Shown piece after piece: positions 22,281 through 32,900 of a DNA stretch of 64,000 nucleotides. A program made the translations under genes and the position numbers. The stretch's first letter is position 1. The number at the start of each line of letters is the position of its first letter. The notes under the pieces were generated by a model that saw only the letters and a program-made list of their open reading frames with translations, made no database searches and was not told the DNA's origin. Origin of the DNA: Leptodontidium sp. MPI-SDFR-AT-0119 (Eukaryota > Ascomycota > Leotiomycetes > Helotiales > Leptodontidiaceae); the NCBI GenBank assembly GCA_020726505.1, contig JAHLEZ010000020.1, forward strand, positions 806,001-870,000. Direction: 5' to 3'.

Positions 22281-22615
22281 CTGTAACTCGACTTCGGTTG
22301 CTTCTGGAATTTGTCACGATGTGCAGCTTCCTGAAGGCCACACGAGAGGTGGGTAGGACTGTGAAGTAAAGTTAAGGTTTTCTAGTGTAGTGTCCAACTC
22401 CGTGAAGTGGATAACTCATGTAGATCCGCCCAAGAGACTTCCAGCAGGGTTCATCCCGTGGTCCCTCGAACGGTGCCGTGCCCCTGTTGCTTCTCGAGGG
22501 GGGCGACGAGGAGAGTACGGTAGACCTGAACATGAAGTATGTGGCGCAGCACCTCCCAGAAAACCTAGGTAACCTTCAAGCTCAGAGACTCAGGGCGATG
22601 CGGTACCTTTCGTAC

Positions 22616-22961
22616 AGTACTTGGTACGGAAGGGGGTTCCAAGTGGGTCTCGCCACCCCCACGTATTGTGCTTTAACGTTCAAGGAAATTTATGGAGAAA
22701 ATTCCAGAATTCTAGATTGTTGATTGGAAGAATAGCCGTACTGCCTTACAAGGAGGGCGAGACCCACTTGAAACCCCCTTCCGTACATGTGGCAAAGATC
22801 AAAGACTTGGCGTCTGTGCGTACTACTCGAAGATTCCACTTCACATGGGGCGTTAACCAATGAACCAATCCGGTTTACTCTTTCTCATCTGTAACAAGTA
22901 AAATATGGGTCATTTAGCACAGATATCAGATCTTTGATCTTTGCCTCCTGTACGAAGTAGG
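22616..22961. mobile_element. MITE family 3, copy a, split by a nested MITE
   Basis: The right end, GATCTTTGCCTCCTGTACGAAGTA, is the inverted complement of the left end AGTACTTGGTA...CATGTGGCAAAGATC after removal of the nested family-1 copy. The interior matches 24489-24676. No coding capacity was found. Confidence 0.7.
22625..22785. mobile_element. MITE family 1, copy b, inverted and nested
   Basis: It has the same termini as copy a, and its interior is the reverse complement of copy a's interior (shared GTTGATTGGAAGAATA). It lies at a TA inside the left terminal repeat of a family-3 MITE. The flanks AGTACTTGG and CATGTGGCAAAGATC join into that repeat once the insertion is removed. Confidence 0.8.
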
Positions 22962-23149
22962 TCACGGCACAGGCAGACACTTATCCGAGCGGTCAGTGGA
23001 ATGAGATGATAGACGTTAGGTGGTGGACTCCGGGTTTGAAGGAATAAAGGGTCAGATTATCGGTCTGTTTCCGCCAATTGACGGCAATATATTGAAATTG
23101 TCATATTAAAGCTCTTCTGAACTCAACTGACTTGAGATATCCTAGGCCA

Positions 23150-23938
23150 TCACCCGGTGTACCCAAACTGGGACAAGAAAGGTTGGAATGCGCCCCTCCA
23201 AGCCTGAACTCCAAAAGCGGAAAACCCAACTGCTATCTCCTTGTCATCCTCCCCGTTCTCTAAAGAGGCGATAGTGGCGTCCATATAGTCCTCTAGTGGC
23301 ATTGGCGTGTTTGCCTCTGACTTTCCGCCTTGCAATTTAACGGTCTCATCTCTGATTTTGAGATCAAGTTCGGTGTCTACATATGGTGGTACGAGTTCGA
23401 GAACTTTGACGTTTGTCCCAGCCAATTGCGTTCGCAAAGTCACGGTAAAACTGTGGATACCTGCTTTGGTGCCGTTGTAAACAGGGTATTCGCGGACTGG
23501 AATATACGCAAGTGCAGAAGACACGGTGACGAAGGTCGAAGAACGCTTAAGGGACAACAAGTGCGGAATAACAGTCCTCGCAATGACCAGAGGAGCAGTG
23601 AAATTGGTCGTAATTTCTGACACAATCGACGCAGTAGTTGACGTAGAAGGATCCGCCAATTGCAAGGTTTCCATCTTCCCTGCCATGACGACCACACTGT
23701 CGAGATCAGGGTAGGTTTTGAAGAGTTCGGCGAACTTAGACTCAATGGATGAGATGTTTTCGACATCAAATTGAAAGATTTCCAGGCCTGGAAGCTCGTT
23801 TGCAAGAGATTGAAGGCGCTCGAGACGGCGCCCAGCGGCAATGACCATTTTTCCTTTGGAGTGGAAATAGCGAGCAAATGCGGCACCTATACCAGATGTA
23901 GCGCCGAGAACCAAAATGGTGTCGATATTGGCTGTCAT
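23150..23938 (-). CDS. Short-chain dehydrogenase/reductase (SDR)
   Basis: A single exon encodes 262 aa, a typical classical-SDR length. The Rossmann nucleotide motif reads GATSGIG (residues 12-18). The GRR at 36-38 suggests NADP(H) preference. The N-A-G motif is altered to MAG (85-87). The catalytic set is Ser140 or Ser141 and Tyr154-x3-Lys158 in YPVYNGTK. The VPPYVDTEL segment follows, as in the DltE-like subgroup. It would reduce or oxidise a carbonyl/alcohol with NAD(P)(H) in the cytosol; the substrate is unknown. The gene is intact although it lies between MITE clusters. The start MTANIDTILV is the first Met and sits just before the first beta strand. Confidence 0.9.
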   Translation of the reverse strand: MTANIDTILVLGATSGIGAAFARYFHSKGKMVIAAGRRLERLQSLANELPGLEIFQFDVENISSIESKFAELFKTYPDLDSVVVMAGKMETLQLADPSTSTTASIVSEITTNFTAPLVIARTVIPHLLSLKRSSTFVTVSSALAYIPVREYPVYNGTKAGIHSFTVTLRTQLAGTNVKVLELVPPYVDTELDLKIRDETVKLQGGKSEANTPMPLEDYMDATIASLENGEDDKEIAVGFSAFGVQAWRGAFQPFLSQFGYTG

Positions 23939-24488
23939 CTTGGAAGTTGGTGTGATGGAATTCTTAGAGGGGATGAATGGTTTCCGTTAAATGAATTGAA
24001 GGTAAAACGCTGATACTGAGATGGTTCTCACATTCACTTTGAAAGAGGACAGTTAAAACTTATATTTTCTCAAGGCTCAAGAAACCACTGTTCACTGCCT
24101 GACTCTTAAACGCCGAGACAATTACAAATTCTATGTTCCACTCTCATATCCTGTCAATGATCACAAATCAAACAGACTGCAATGGACAAGGGAGTACCCC
24201 AGTCTGCAACTGTGTTTTGAATTTTCAAAGCCTACTTAGTATCTATGTCCTCTGATAGCCATTCAAATAGATTTTTCGGAGATGGAGACGCAGGTCAAGC
24301 CACGGCGAGTATTGATTACCAAACAACCAATTTGTTATTATTACAAATCATTTCGGTTGAAGCCTATGTTCTGCCTGGATTTAAGGGACTTAACAGTTTT
24401 TGGCTAATTTTGAGTTTTCGGACTCTGAGAAAATGCTAGGGCACCGCTGTCATGCATCGTGCCAGTCCGCAGCTTTTTCTAGCGAACC

Positions 24489-24676
24489 CATACTTTGGTT
24501 CATGTGGTAAAGATCAAAGACTTGGCGTCTGTGCGTAGCACTGGGAGATTCCACTTTGTAAGGTAGATAAACCAATAAGCTAATCCGTTTCATAAGTTTC
24601 CTTCTGTAATTGGTATAAACTGGGCCATCGAGCACAGACGAAGAATCTTTGATCTTTGTCCCATGTACGAAGTATG
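24489..24676. mobile_element. MITE family 3, copy b
   Basis: This complete, unbroken copy has inverted ends of about 45 bp (CATACTTTGGTTCATG and CATGTACGAAGTATG, then the shared AAAGATCAAAG block). It shows what family 3 looks like without the nested insertion seen at 22616-22961. Confidence 0.75.
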
Positions 24677-25112
24677 ACCACACCTCGGTGCCGCCATGCA
24701 AGAGGCCAACCAGTAGGGTTGTTCAAGGCTACGGCACATGGTGCATCGAATATAATCTCTATTCCTGGTCGATGTTCTTGCTGGTCTACTAGATGCCCTC
24801 ACCGTCACTTTGTACACAGTGACAGAACCCTTTACTTTGGTAGTCGGGGGAATAGTTGTAGCCAAGACTTCTAGAGAGTTCTTCGATAACAGGGAAATTG
24901 TCCAATAGGGTTTCCAAATTCTGAGCGTTGTTACCTACTTAAGTTAAAGTAGCACCCCCCTGCAGTGACAACTATTACCCCGGGGACCAAGTACTTCCCG
25001 CGACCCATTAGAAAAGGTTTATTAAAGACAAATTATAGGCTATGAGCCCTAGTCGGCCCCTAAACTCAAACACCCATGGAGGGGAAATATTTAGGGGGGG
25101 GATAGTACAAAG

Positions 25113-25327
25113 TACTATCCCCCCCGGACATAATGTTAAATGTGAACTTTTGTGGGCTACAGACCAAGTTTTCAAGTCCTGAATAGTCAGAGGCCCTGGA
25201 TAAAACCTGAAGCACGAGCCAGAAATAGGTCTGTTGTAAACGCAAGGGTGGCTTTAGAAGCTTCGAGAGACACCTGAGCCCTGCTCGAGGCTGATTTAAC
25301 ATTATGTCCGGGGAGGGGGGGGATAGT
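25113..25327. mobile_element. MITE family 4
   Basis: About 215 bp bounded by TACTATCCCCCCCGGACATAATG and its inverted complement, TA at both ends, with inverted repeats of roughly 30 bp. A short palindrome with the same G/C runs lies just to the left (25093-25120), perhaps a relic of another copy. It is non-coding. Confidence 0.7.
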
Positions 25328-25567
25328 AGTATTAATTCCATGATTTCCAATCAAGCCTAATAATAGTCACATCTTTTTGGCCAAAAATCGGGATTGACGG
25401 GAACGAAGAACGGCAGTTGATCGTGGTGTAATACATCCGAAGCACACCGAGAAACTTGTCTACTTAAACTCATGGCTTCCTTTTTTGAGGCAGGGAGAAA
25501 ATGGACCACAGCTCTCAGTCACTACCAAGAAGTTCCATTATTTTTGTCGCTCCAGCACTCCGCAAAC

Positions 25568-26150
25568 ATGATCGGGCATAAAATCCTCTTCGCTCTTTCA
25601 GTGGTTACTGGGGTCTTCGCTCAGCCACAACCAAAGGCCCCCGGACTCACATACCTTTACACCTCGAACGTCACTCTTGGGGGAACCATCGGCTATGGTG
25701 ATGGTCCAAAAGGCCGTCGAAGCCTTTTCATCGTCGTTGGCGGCACGTTCTCGGGTCCAAAATTGAAGGGTATGTTTGATGGACCCCATACCAAGTCATC
25801 TCCAATCCTCTCGTGCACCGAGTGATGCTCCAATTATTAAGAATGGTATTCCTGTGAATGGACTCAACTTACTTTCTCTAGGAACCATCATCCAGGGAGA
25901 GGATTGGGGTCTAACTGATAAGTCCGGCAACTTCTACCCAGACGTGCGGTCTGCCGTCAGGACCGACGACGGAGCCGATATATACCTCCAGACAAGCGGA
26001 ACGCAGCGAGGGGACGTTTTTCATCTGGCCATCAAATTTGAGACCGGAAACGCCAACTACACCTGGTTGAACACCATCGCGGGAGTTGGAATATTGAAAC
26101 CGGGTAATGGATATGCCATCATCGAGACCTGGGGGATGGAGTCTCCATAG
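25568..26150 (+). CDS. Secreted DUF3237 family protein
   Basis: Two exons (25568-25769 and 25882-26150) give 157 codons, 156 aa. The first 18 residues (MIGHKILFALSVVTGVFA) form a signal peptide with cleavage before QPQ. The DUF3237 core is visible: GGTFSGPKLKGTIIQGEDW, then RSAVRTDDGADIYLQTSG. The intron begins GTATGT and ends TCTAG. An upstream in-frame Met at 25472 would bury the signal peptide, so 25568 was preferred. DUF3237 proteins are small beta-barrel-like proteins of unknown activity. Secretion is inferred. The neighbours are a MITE and a LINE, so the context says nothing about its role. Confidence 0.82.
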
Positions 26151-26993
26151 TCTCAGCTTGGAAGGGTGGTGGGTAATGACCTGTCGCTATGAGACAAATA
26201 TGCATGAAGATGACTGTTGGTCGTGGAATCAATATTGTGGATCAATGATAGGACATTCTCTTCTGCAATGACGATCATGGGGATAATCTAAAGTGCTAGT
26301 AAGGTCTATCCGAATTATTGAAACAGAGTTCAGTATTGTTTTATTTCCTTCTTAGGAATCACGTACCTATTATAATTATATATAAGTGCGGAATTAACAA
26401 GGAATTTGGACAGTTTAATTACTGCATTAAAATTTGGGAAAACAACACCCACTGTTTTAAATATCGTGGTTATGTACATTGTAATCGTAAACAAAATGAA
26501 TTAAAAGATAAAGAAATTGCCAGCAGATATGGTCAGGCCGATTATGAAGTAGAGGACAAGGGAGAAAGTCGAGATTTGGAAGAAGTAAATCGGGATATCG
26601 GGTTGAGAAGCAGAGACGAAGAAACCTTTTTCACAAGCAAAAACAACTTGGAAAGCGGCTTATGACTCTCTCAAGCTGTATGGCGCTCGGCATCCTCCTC
26701 GGAAGCCCAGAGGCCATGGGGCGCATGTAAGTAGCTCCAATCCAAATAGCTGTCAGCAACTAACAGGTTGGTAGTAATGATACCGAGTTCACAGATGAGA
26801 TGTTTGATGCATTAGTGTGCTACGTCTTCAACACATATGCAGAGATACCGAAGCTTTGCAAGATGCTGGATAAAGTAGTACGTCAGATGGTTCAAAACCA
26901 GACGACAGATGAGATGAGATTTCAAGTTGAGAACCTTCTTCCGAGTATCGAGAGCTTAACCTTACCCCTCTTGGATTGCCGCTTAACTTATGC
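26151..26993. other. Remnant of an unrecognised coding region cut by a LINE
   Basis: A frame at about 26790-26960 on the plus strand (ending in ESLTLPLLDC) has coding character but no start and no known domain. It stops where the LINE at 26994 begins, which suggests a host gene fragment interrupted by that element. The rest is AT-rich and non-coding. Confidence 0.3.
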
Positions 26994-28226
26994 TTATTTT
27001 AGTTGGAGGAAGCGTCTTGCGTCTGATGCTTTAGTGAGATATACGACCATGGACCCATATGCCTTTGGTACGACTCTGTTGCTAAGCCACGCTATCTTCG
27101 CAACCTGGATGTCGTTCTCTTCACTGAGGGCTTCAGTGGCTCCGGTCCGGATGTTGCCCGTCTCGTCTAACACAGCCGTACGATTGACGCTGTCTACCCT
27201 AATAGGATACAGATCATCTCGAAGAATCCGCGCTCCTTGTACTAGCTTTGCTTCTACTGCTTGTTTTACCAATTTGTGTTCGGCTTCATCTCTGCAGGCA
27301 ATTCTGACCCGGTGTGGGTTCCTTGGGTCTATTGTCACTGCTCGACATCGCCATGTAGTGTTGTCTTGCTCATTGCGCATTCTATTTTCTATCGTCGCCC
27401 GAATTGCTCCTGCGGAGACTTGGTCACTTACTTCGGCTTCGACTCTAGAGGTGTCAATTGTGCAGTACAGTGTGTTGGTGAAATTGGACGGTGTGGTGTT
27501 AGAGAACGAGAGCGTCTGCACATTACTCAGCTGGCTGGTCGGTGGGGTGCGTGCGACTTCCGCATAGGACGGATTAGGGCTGCTGTTTCCTGACATGAGG
27601 GCCGCAATGCCGTCCGCCATTTGTTGTTTGGTCTTGTGAAGTTCTTCTTTGACTGCTTGGCATTCTCCTTTGACGGCTTCCAGTTCCTTTTCCATGTGAG
27701 CAAGTTTTGCTTCCATCTTCTTGTTATGTGCATCCTGCTTCATCCATTCCTTTAGAAGAGTTTTGAGTATACCGGTCTGCTCGTTCATTTGTTCTTGAAT
27801 GTTTTCCGGCACCGCCTGCTCATCACCTCCAACCATACCATCCAATCTCCTCCTTCCGAACACATCCTGATCCGCTTCATTCTGCTTGGCCTTCGCGCTG
27901 GGCTTTCGTGTACGTCGTGGTGGTCGACTGCTGAGATCTTCCTCTTCAGATGCGACTACAATTGTGTCTGTCTTCCGCTTTGGTGTTCGGGCAGCGGTGA
28001 ACCGTTTGGACTTCGGTGCGCCTGGGGCTGCTTGGAAAGCTACATTCCCTTCCGTTAGGTCATTCTCACTGTCCCCGTCGCTATCATCAGTCTGTCCAGC
28101 TTGTCCAGCCAAGGCCGTAAAGGGATTGCTGGTCGTCGGATTTTCGAATGTCGTTGCTTTTCCATGTGACCTCGCTTCGCTCGCGGCGCGACGCGTTTGA
28201 CGCGTCGCACCACCACCTGCCTCCAT
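26994..28226 (-). CDS. LINE (Tad1-like) ORF1, gag-like
   Basis: An unbroken frame of 410 codons encodes a protein with a basic, disordered N-terminus (GRRRLDG, KPSAKAK), a coiled coil at about residues 145-205 rich in K, E, Q and M, and SYAEVART at about 220. A C-terminal RNA-binding gag-like half follows, with RVRIACRDEAEHKLV and ENDIQVAKIAWL. This is the ORF1 layout of fungal non-LTR elements. The zinc knuckles and ORF2 that should follow are absent: the frame ends at 26994, so the element is truncated at its 3' side. Its frame is intact, unlike the copy at 220-1128. Confidence 0.75.
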   Translation of the reverse strand: MEAGGGATRQTRRAASEARSHGKATTFENPTTSNPFTALAGQAGQTDDSDGDSENDLTEGNVAFQAAPGAPKSKRFTAARTPKRKTDTIVVASEEEDLSSRPPRRTRKPSAKAKQNEADQDVFGRRRLDGMVGGDEQAVPENIQEQMNEQTGILKTLLKEWMKQDAHNKKMEAKLAHMEKELEAVKGECQAVKEELHKTKQQMADGIAALMSGNSSPNPSYAEVARTPPTSQLSNVQTLSFSNTTPSNFTNTLYCTIDTSRVEAEVSDQVSAGAIRATIENRMRNEQDNTTWRCRAVTIDPRNPHRVRIACRDEAEHKLVKQAVEAKLVQGARILRDDLYPIRVDSVNRTAVLDETGNIRTGATEALSEENDIQVAKIAWLSNRVVPKAYGSMVVYLTKASDARRFLQLK

Positions 28227-28509
28227 ATCCTATTCTTTACTCAAGAGAACAATCCCAACCAGTAACTTTATGAGTGAAATGAGTACAGTGGAGCCACTTT
28301 CGGTCCTGATTGAGAGGGTCGTCGCTCCTCAATACTTCTACAGTCGCTTCTGAGCTTATACAGTCGCTTGCGAAATCGGCTTCCGCCCTGAATACTCAGA
28401 GAATTTAAACCCAGCCACACTACCCATGCTCCATGTCAGCTCAGCCGACGCTAGCGCTATTATAGCTAGCTGCTTTTATCTCCCACCTCAGCCGAATTCC
28501 TGCCCAAGG

Positions 28510-29772
28510 TACGGAAGGGGGTGGAAAGTGGGTCTCGTCCACCCCTGCTAGGCGGTGAGCTTCATCGAAGCTCGTAGAATCAAGTACCCTCACACGGATT
28601 TAATGAGTCCTTCTCTCTAAATTGTATAGGGGATACATTGTCAAACTGCATTGGACTCATGAGACCCCAACTCGTGTGCGATTCAAAACCCTCCTCTCTG
28701 AAGGCTATTCCCAACGTGCAGCAGCACGTAAACTCGGTATCCCACGCTCTTCAGCTCAATATTTCCTCGATAAACCTGATCGATTATCAAAGCCTTCTGG
28801 CGCTCCTTCAAAGATCTCGGACGCTCAAGTTGAAGAGATTATTAAGTGGTTTACAGGCCACTTTGATCGCCGACAGTTAAGCCTTAGACAAATCCGCGAG
28901 AAGTTCCACCTCGATTGCTGTGACAGAACCCTCCTTAATACCTTTGCTCGACACGGTTATCATTATCATACTCCCGATTGTAAACCCTTCATCTCCCAAG
29001 CGAATAAAATGAAAAGATGGATCTTTTCTATTGAGAATTGGGATCGACCTAAAGAGTATTGGCGACGAGGACGATTTACAGACGAAACAATCACACGAAC
29101 AGATCTTTTACGTCGAAGAAAGATTCTACGAAAACGAGGAGAGCGCCGGCGTTTAGATTGTATTCAATTCACATTTCATTCGAGTCATAAGTCAGTAATG
29201 GCGTGGGTAGTAATCGGGTATGGGTATAAGTCGAAGATACACTTTGTATCATATAAAGGAGAGGGCAAAGGGTTTACCCAGCAGAAGTATGCGGATCAGA
29301 TCCTTCGAGGGCCTTTGAAAGAGATATTCGAGCAACCAGGGGATTTCTTTTGTGTGGAAGATAATAGTAACGTTCACGGAAAGAAAGATACACCTACGAA
29401 CCACGGGTTGTGCAATGCCGTTCGATTAGAGTGTCATATATACTCTATCAACTGGCCTCCTTGTTCCCCTGATTTGAATCCGATTGAGAATATTTGGAGA
29501 GTTCTAAAGCAAAAGCTACGGAATCGAAATCCTCATGGCGGATGGAAATTAGAGGACTTAAAAGCAGCAATTCTTGATATTTGGGAGAACGAAATCTCTA
29601 TCGAACTGATTAATGAATTCGTTGATACTATGCCTCAAAGATTAGAGAAAGTACGACTTCGTAAAGGAGGACCTTCAGGGTGGTAATAGAATGTAAATAG
29701 ACTACCAAATACAGAATCGAATGCGGCAGAAACCAGGGGGTGGACGAGACCCACTTTCCACCCCCTTACGTA
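28510..29772 (+). mobile_element. Apparently complete Tc1/mariner element
   Basis: The element is bounded by TA. Its ends read TACGGAAGGGGGTGG and CCCCCTTACGTA, with about 35 bp inverted repeats including AAGTGGGTCTCG. One mismatch lies in the outer ten bases. It contains a single transposase gene. It is about 1.26 kb long, a normal size for the superfamily. Confidence 0.88.
28622..29686 (+). CDS. Tc1/mariner transposase
   Basis: An open frame of 354 aa. A helix-turn-helix region reads SEGYSQRAAARKLGIPRSSAQYF (first two thirds), which would bind the terminal repeats. The catalytic triad is visible as FTDE (first Asp), FCVEDNSNVHG (second Asp) and CSPDLNPIENIW (final Glu). It would cut and paste the element at TA sites. 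The true start may be a few codons downstream of 28622, because the first residues lie close to the terminal repeat. No stop or frameshift interrupts it, so it may be active and could mobilise the family-1 MITEs. Confidence 0.88.
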   Translation: MYRGYIVKLHWTHETPTRVRFKTLLSEGYSQRAAARKLGIPRSSAQYFLDKPDRLSKPSGAPSKISDAQVEEIIKWFTGHFDRRQLSLRQIREKFHLDCCDRTLLNTFARHGYHYHTPDCKPFISQANKMKRWIFSIENWDRPKEYWRRGRFTDETITRTDLLRRRKILRKRGERRRLDCIQFTFHSSHKSVMAWVVIGYGYKSKIHFVSYKGEGKGFTQQKYADQILRGPLKEIFEQPGDFFCVEDNSNVHGKKDTPTNHGLCNAVRLECHIYSINWPPCSPDLNPIENIWRVLKQKLRNRNPHGGWKLEDLKAAILDIWENEISIELINEFVDTMPQRLEKVRLRKGGPSGW

Positions 29773-29996
29773 AAACAGCCACCCTACAGTAGCTGCCACC
29801 GATTGGCTTGCTATGCGCGCTCTCAGCGACCCACAATGCCACCATGGCCACGAGGCTGTCGTTCAGCTTAACGCCAAACCTCCACTTCAACTCAACATCA
29901 AACTCAACAGATAACTTCGCACACATGCCGACTCGGCGACCAAATATTCACGAACTACCCTTTCCCTTACCTCTTTCAAAAAAATCGACCTGAACT

Positions 29997-32900
29997 ATGC
30001 GTCTTTTAGAACGCAATAGCGCGGGGGAGCTCAACCTGACCAGGGACTTCGTTAGCGACAATATTCCCGAATATGCTATCCTGTCGCACAGATGGGGAGC
30101 GGATACAGAAGAGGTTACCTATAGAGACCTGATAGATGGTACCGGTAAGAGCAAGGCTGGCTATAGGAAGATCCGATTCTGCGGAAAACGGGCTAAACGC
30201 GATGGCTACTGCTTCTTTTGGGTCGATACTTGCTGTATCGACAAATCCAATGCCGTCGAGCTCCAGGAGGCTATAAACTCAATGTTTCGCTGGTACCAGA
30301 ATGCAGCCAAATGCTACGTCTATCTATCGGATGTTTCGACAAGGAAGAGTAGAGCAATCAATCGGTTGTCCGAGCATACTTGGGAATCAGCTTTTCGGTC
30401 AAGTAGATGGTTTACTCGGGGTTGGACCCTCCAAGAGCTTCTTGCCCCAGGTCCAGATTCGGTTGAGTTCTTCTCCCAAGAAGGAGACCGTTTAGGGGAT
30501 AAGAGAACCTTAGAGCGACAAATTTACGAGATAACGGAAATTCCTATCACGGCGCTTCGAGGAACCCCCCTCTCTCAGTTCGACGTCGATGAACGATTGT
30601 TATGGGCAGAAACCCGTCAGACTACGCGCGAAGAAGACAAGGCATACTCGCTATTTGGCATTTTCGATGTCCAAATCCCTCTCCTCTACGGCGAAGGAAG
30701 AGATAAGGCGTTGAAGCGGCTCCGGGAGGAGATCGACAAACCTTTGAAGGGTAAGCGTAGAACTTCGGTTTGACATCCTCTGTAGCAATCAGACTGAGCG
30801 CTAACCAGTAACTCAGGACTTGATCGTCTTCCATCCGCTGCCGATGCGCCGTTCAATTCATACAACAAACAACACTTACCTACCTGCCTCTCCGATACCC
30901 GAGTCGACCTGCTACAACAGATATATGGCTGGGCTGATAGAAAAGATGATCGGTGCATCTTCTGGCTGAACGGCCTAGCCGGCACAGGAAAATCGACGAT
31001 TGCGCGCACTGTCGCCCGTGAATACTTTGATCAAAAGCGCCTTGGGGCGAGCTTCTTCTTCTCAAGAGGTGGTGGAGATGCTGGACATGCTCGCAAGTTC
31101 TTTACGAGTCTTGCTGTACAGCTTGCGCGCAACGTACCGCAAACCCAACGATTTATCTCCGATGCTATCATAAAGCAGAATGATATTGCAAACCAATCTC
31201 TCCGCGACCAGTGGCGCCAGCTCGTCCTCCGTCCGTTATCAAGGCTAGACAGCAGCTCATGTCCGTTATCGTATATACTTGTAGTCGATGCCTTTGATGA
31301 GTGCGATGGTGAGGGCGATATTCGAATGATTTTACAGCTCTTGACTGAAGCTCGAACATTGAAGACGGTCCGACTTCGGGTCTTTCTGACGAGCAGACCT
31401 GAAATTCCGATGCGACACGGCTTTTATCAGATCCCAGACGCCGAACACCAGGACTTTGTACTTCACAACATATCACCAGCAATAATAAACCACGACATTA
31501 GCGTTTTTCTACGGTACAACCTCGATTTCATTGCCGGTGAACGTTCTCTAGGTACTGGCTGGCCAGGTGAGCAGGTCGTCAAGCGTCTGGTCTGTAATGC
31601 AAATGGGCTGTTTATCTGGGCGGCAACCGCATGTCGGTTTATCCGTGAAGGAAAACGGTTTGCTGCGAAGAGACTGGATATGATCCTAGAGAGCAGTAGT
31701 ACTGCTATAAATGCGCCGGAAAAGCACCTCAATAAGATTTACCTTACTGTTCTTCGGCACTCGATTTCTCCAGACTACACACCTGAAGAGGCAGAAGCGC
31801 TGCGTAACATGCTCAAAAGCTTGCTTGGAAGCATTGTGACTCTCTTCTCTTCGCTTTCTACCAAATCCTTGAGCAAACTAGTCGACACCTCGCAAGAGGA
31901 AGTGGATCAGACATTGGATGATCTTCATTCTATTCTAGACATCCCACAGGACCAAACCTGCCCTCTCCGTCTACACCATCCTTCATTTCGCGACTTCCTG
32001 CTCAATGAGGAGAGATGCAGCGATTCGAACTTTCAAGTAGACGAGAAGCAAGCGCATCAGACGTTAGCTGATTACTGTATACAGCTTATGTCTACATCTC
32101 TCAAACAAGATATCTGCGGACAAGAAGCTCCGGGTATACTTGTCACTAATATAGAGAGTAGTCGAATAGAACAATATCTTCCTCCAGAAGTCAGATACGC
32201 ATGTCTCTACTGGATTCGGCATCTCCAGAAGAGCGGTGCTCAACTTTGTGACGAAGACCAAGTCCATCAGTTCCTCCAGGTACATCTCCTTCACTGGCTT
32301 GAGGCCCTTGGCTGGGTAGGGAAGACTTCAGAGGGGATTCTTGCAATATATTCCTTAGAGGCACTCATTCCAGTAAGCCTTCTTTATCATCTACCTAAGA
32401 AGCGCTGATTAATCTGTATCAAGGCTGATAGAAGTCCTAATTTACACGCTTTTGTCCATGATGCAAAGCGGTTCGCCCTATCCAACCGATCAGTGATTGA
32501 ACAGGCACCCCTACAGCTTTACTGTTCAGCCCTAGTCTTTGCCCCGGAGAAAAGCATTATTCGGAGAGAGTTTGAGGAGTATATCCCACCTTGGATCCAA
32601 AAGAAACCGAAAGTGCAAGCAAATTGGAACGCTGCGCTACAGACGCTCGAAGGCCACTCGGGCTGGGTCAACTCGGTAGCTTTCTCGCCCGATGGCAAGC
32701 TGGTCGTGTCTAGCTCGAGAGGCAACACAGTCCGGCTCTGGGACGCAGTCACCGGAGCGGCGCTCCAGACACTCGAGGGCCACTCGAGCTCGGTCAACTC
32801 AGTAGCTTTTTCTCCCGATAGCAAGCTGGTCGTGTCTAGCTCGTACGATAAAACAGTCCGGCTCTGGGACATTGTCACAGGAGCGGCGCTACAGACACTC

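Larger units (their letters stand above)
21852..22612 (+). repeat. Dispersed repeat, copy 1, carrying two MITEs
   Basis: Apart from two insertions (21894-22009 and 22119-22280) this stretch matches 54998-55468. Shared blocks include CTGTGAAGGAA, TTGGTCGGAA, GGGAAGACTCCTTT, TCCATGTCGGCGGATTGAAG, CTGTAACTCGACTTCGG and GACTTCCAGCAGGGTTCATC. Its own nature is unknown; no long frame is shared. Confidence 0.75.

Noticed and set aside
26800..27567. Plus-strand open frame of 255 codons
   Set aside because: From 26994 on it is the shadow of the LINE ORF1 on the other strand; only the first 60 codons could belong to something else.
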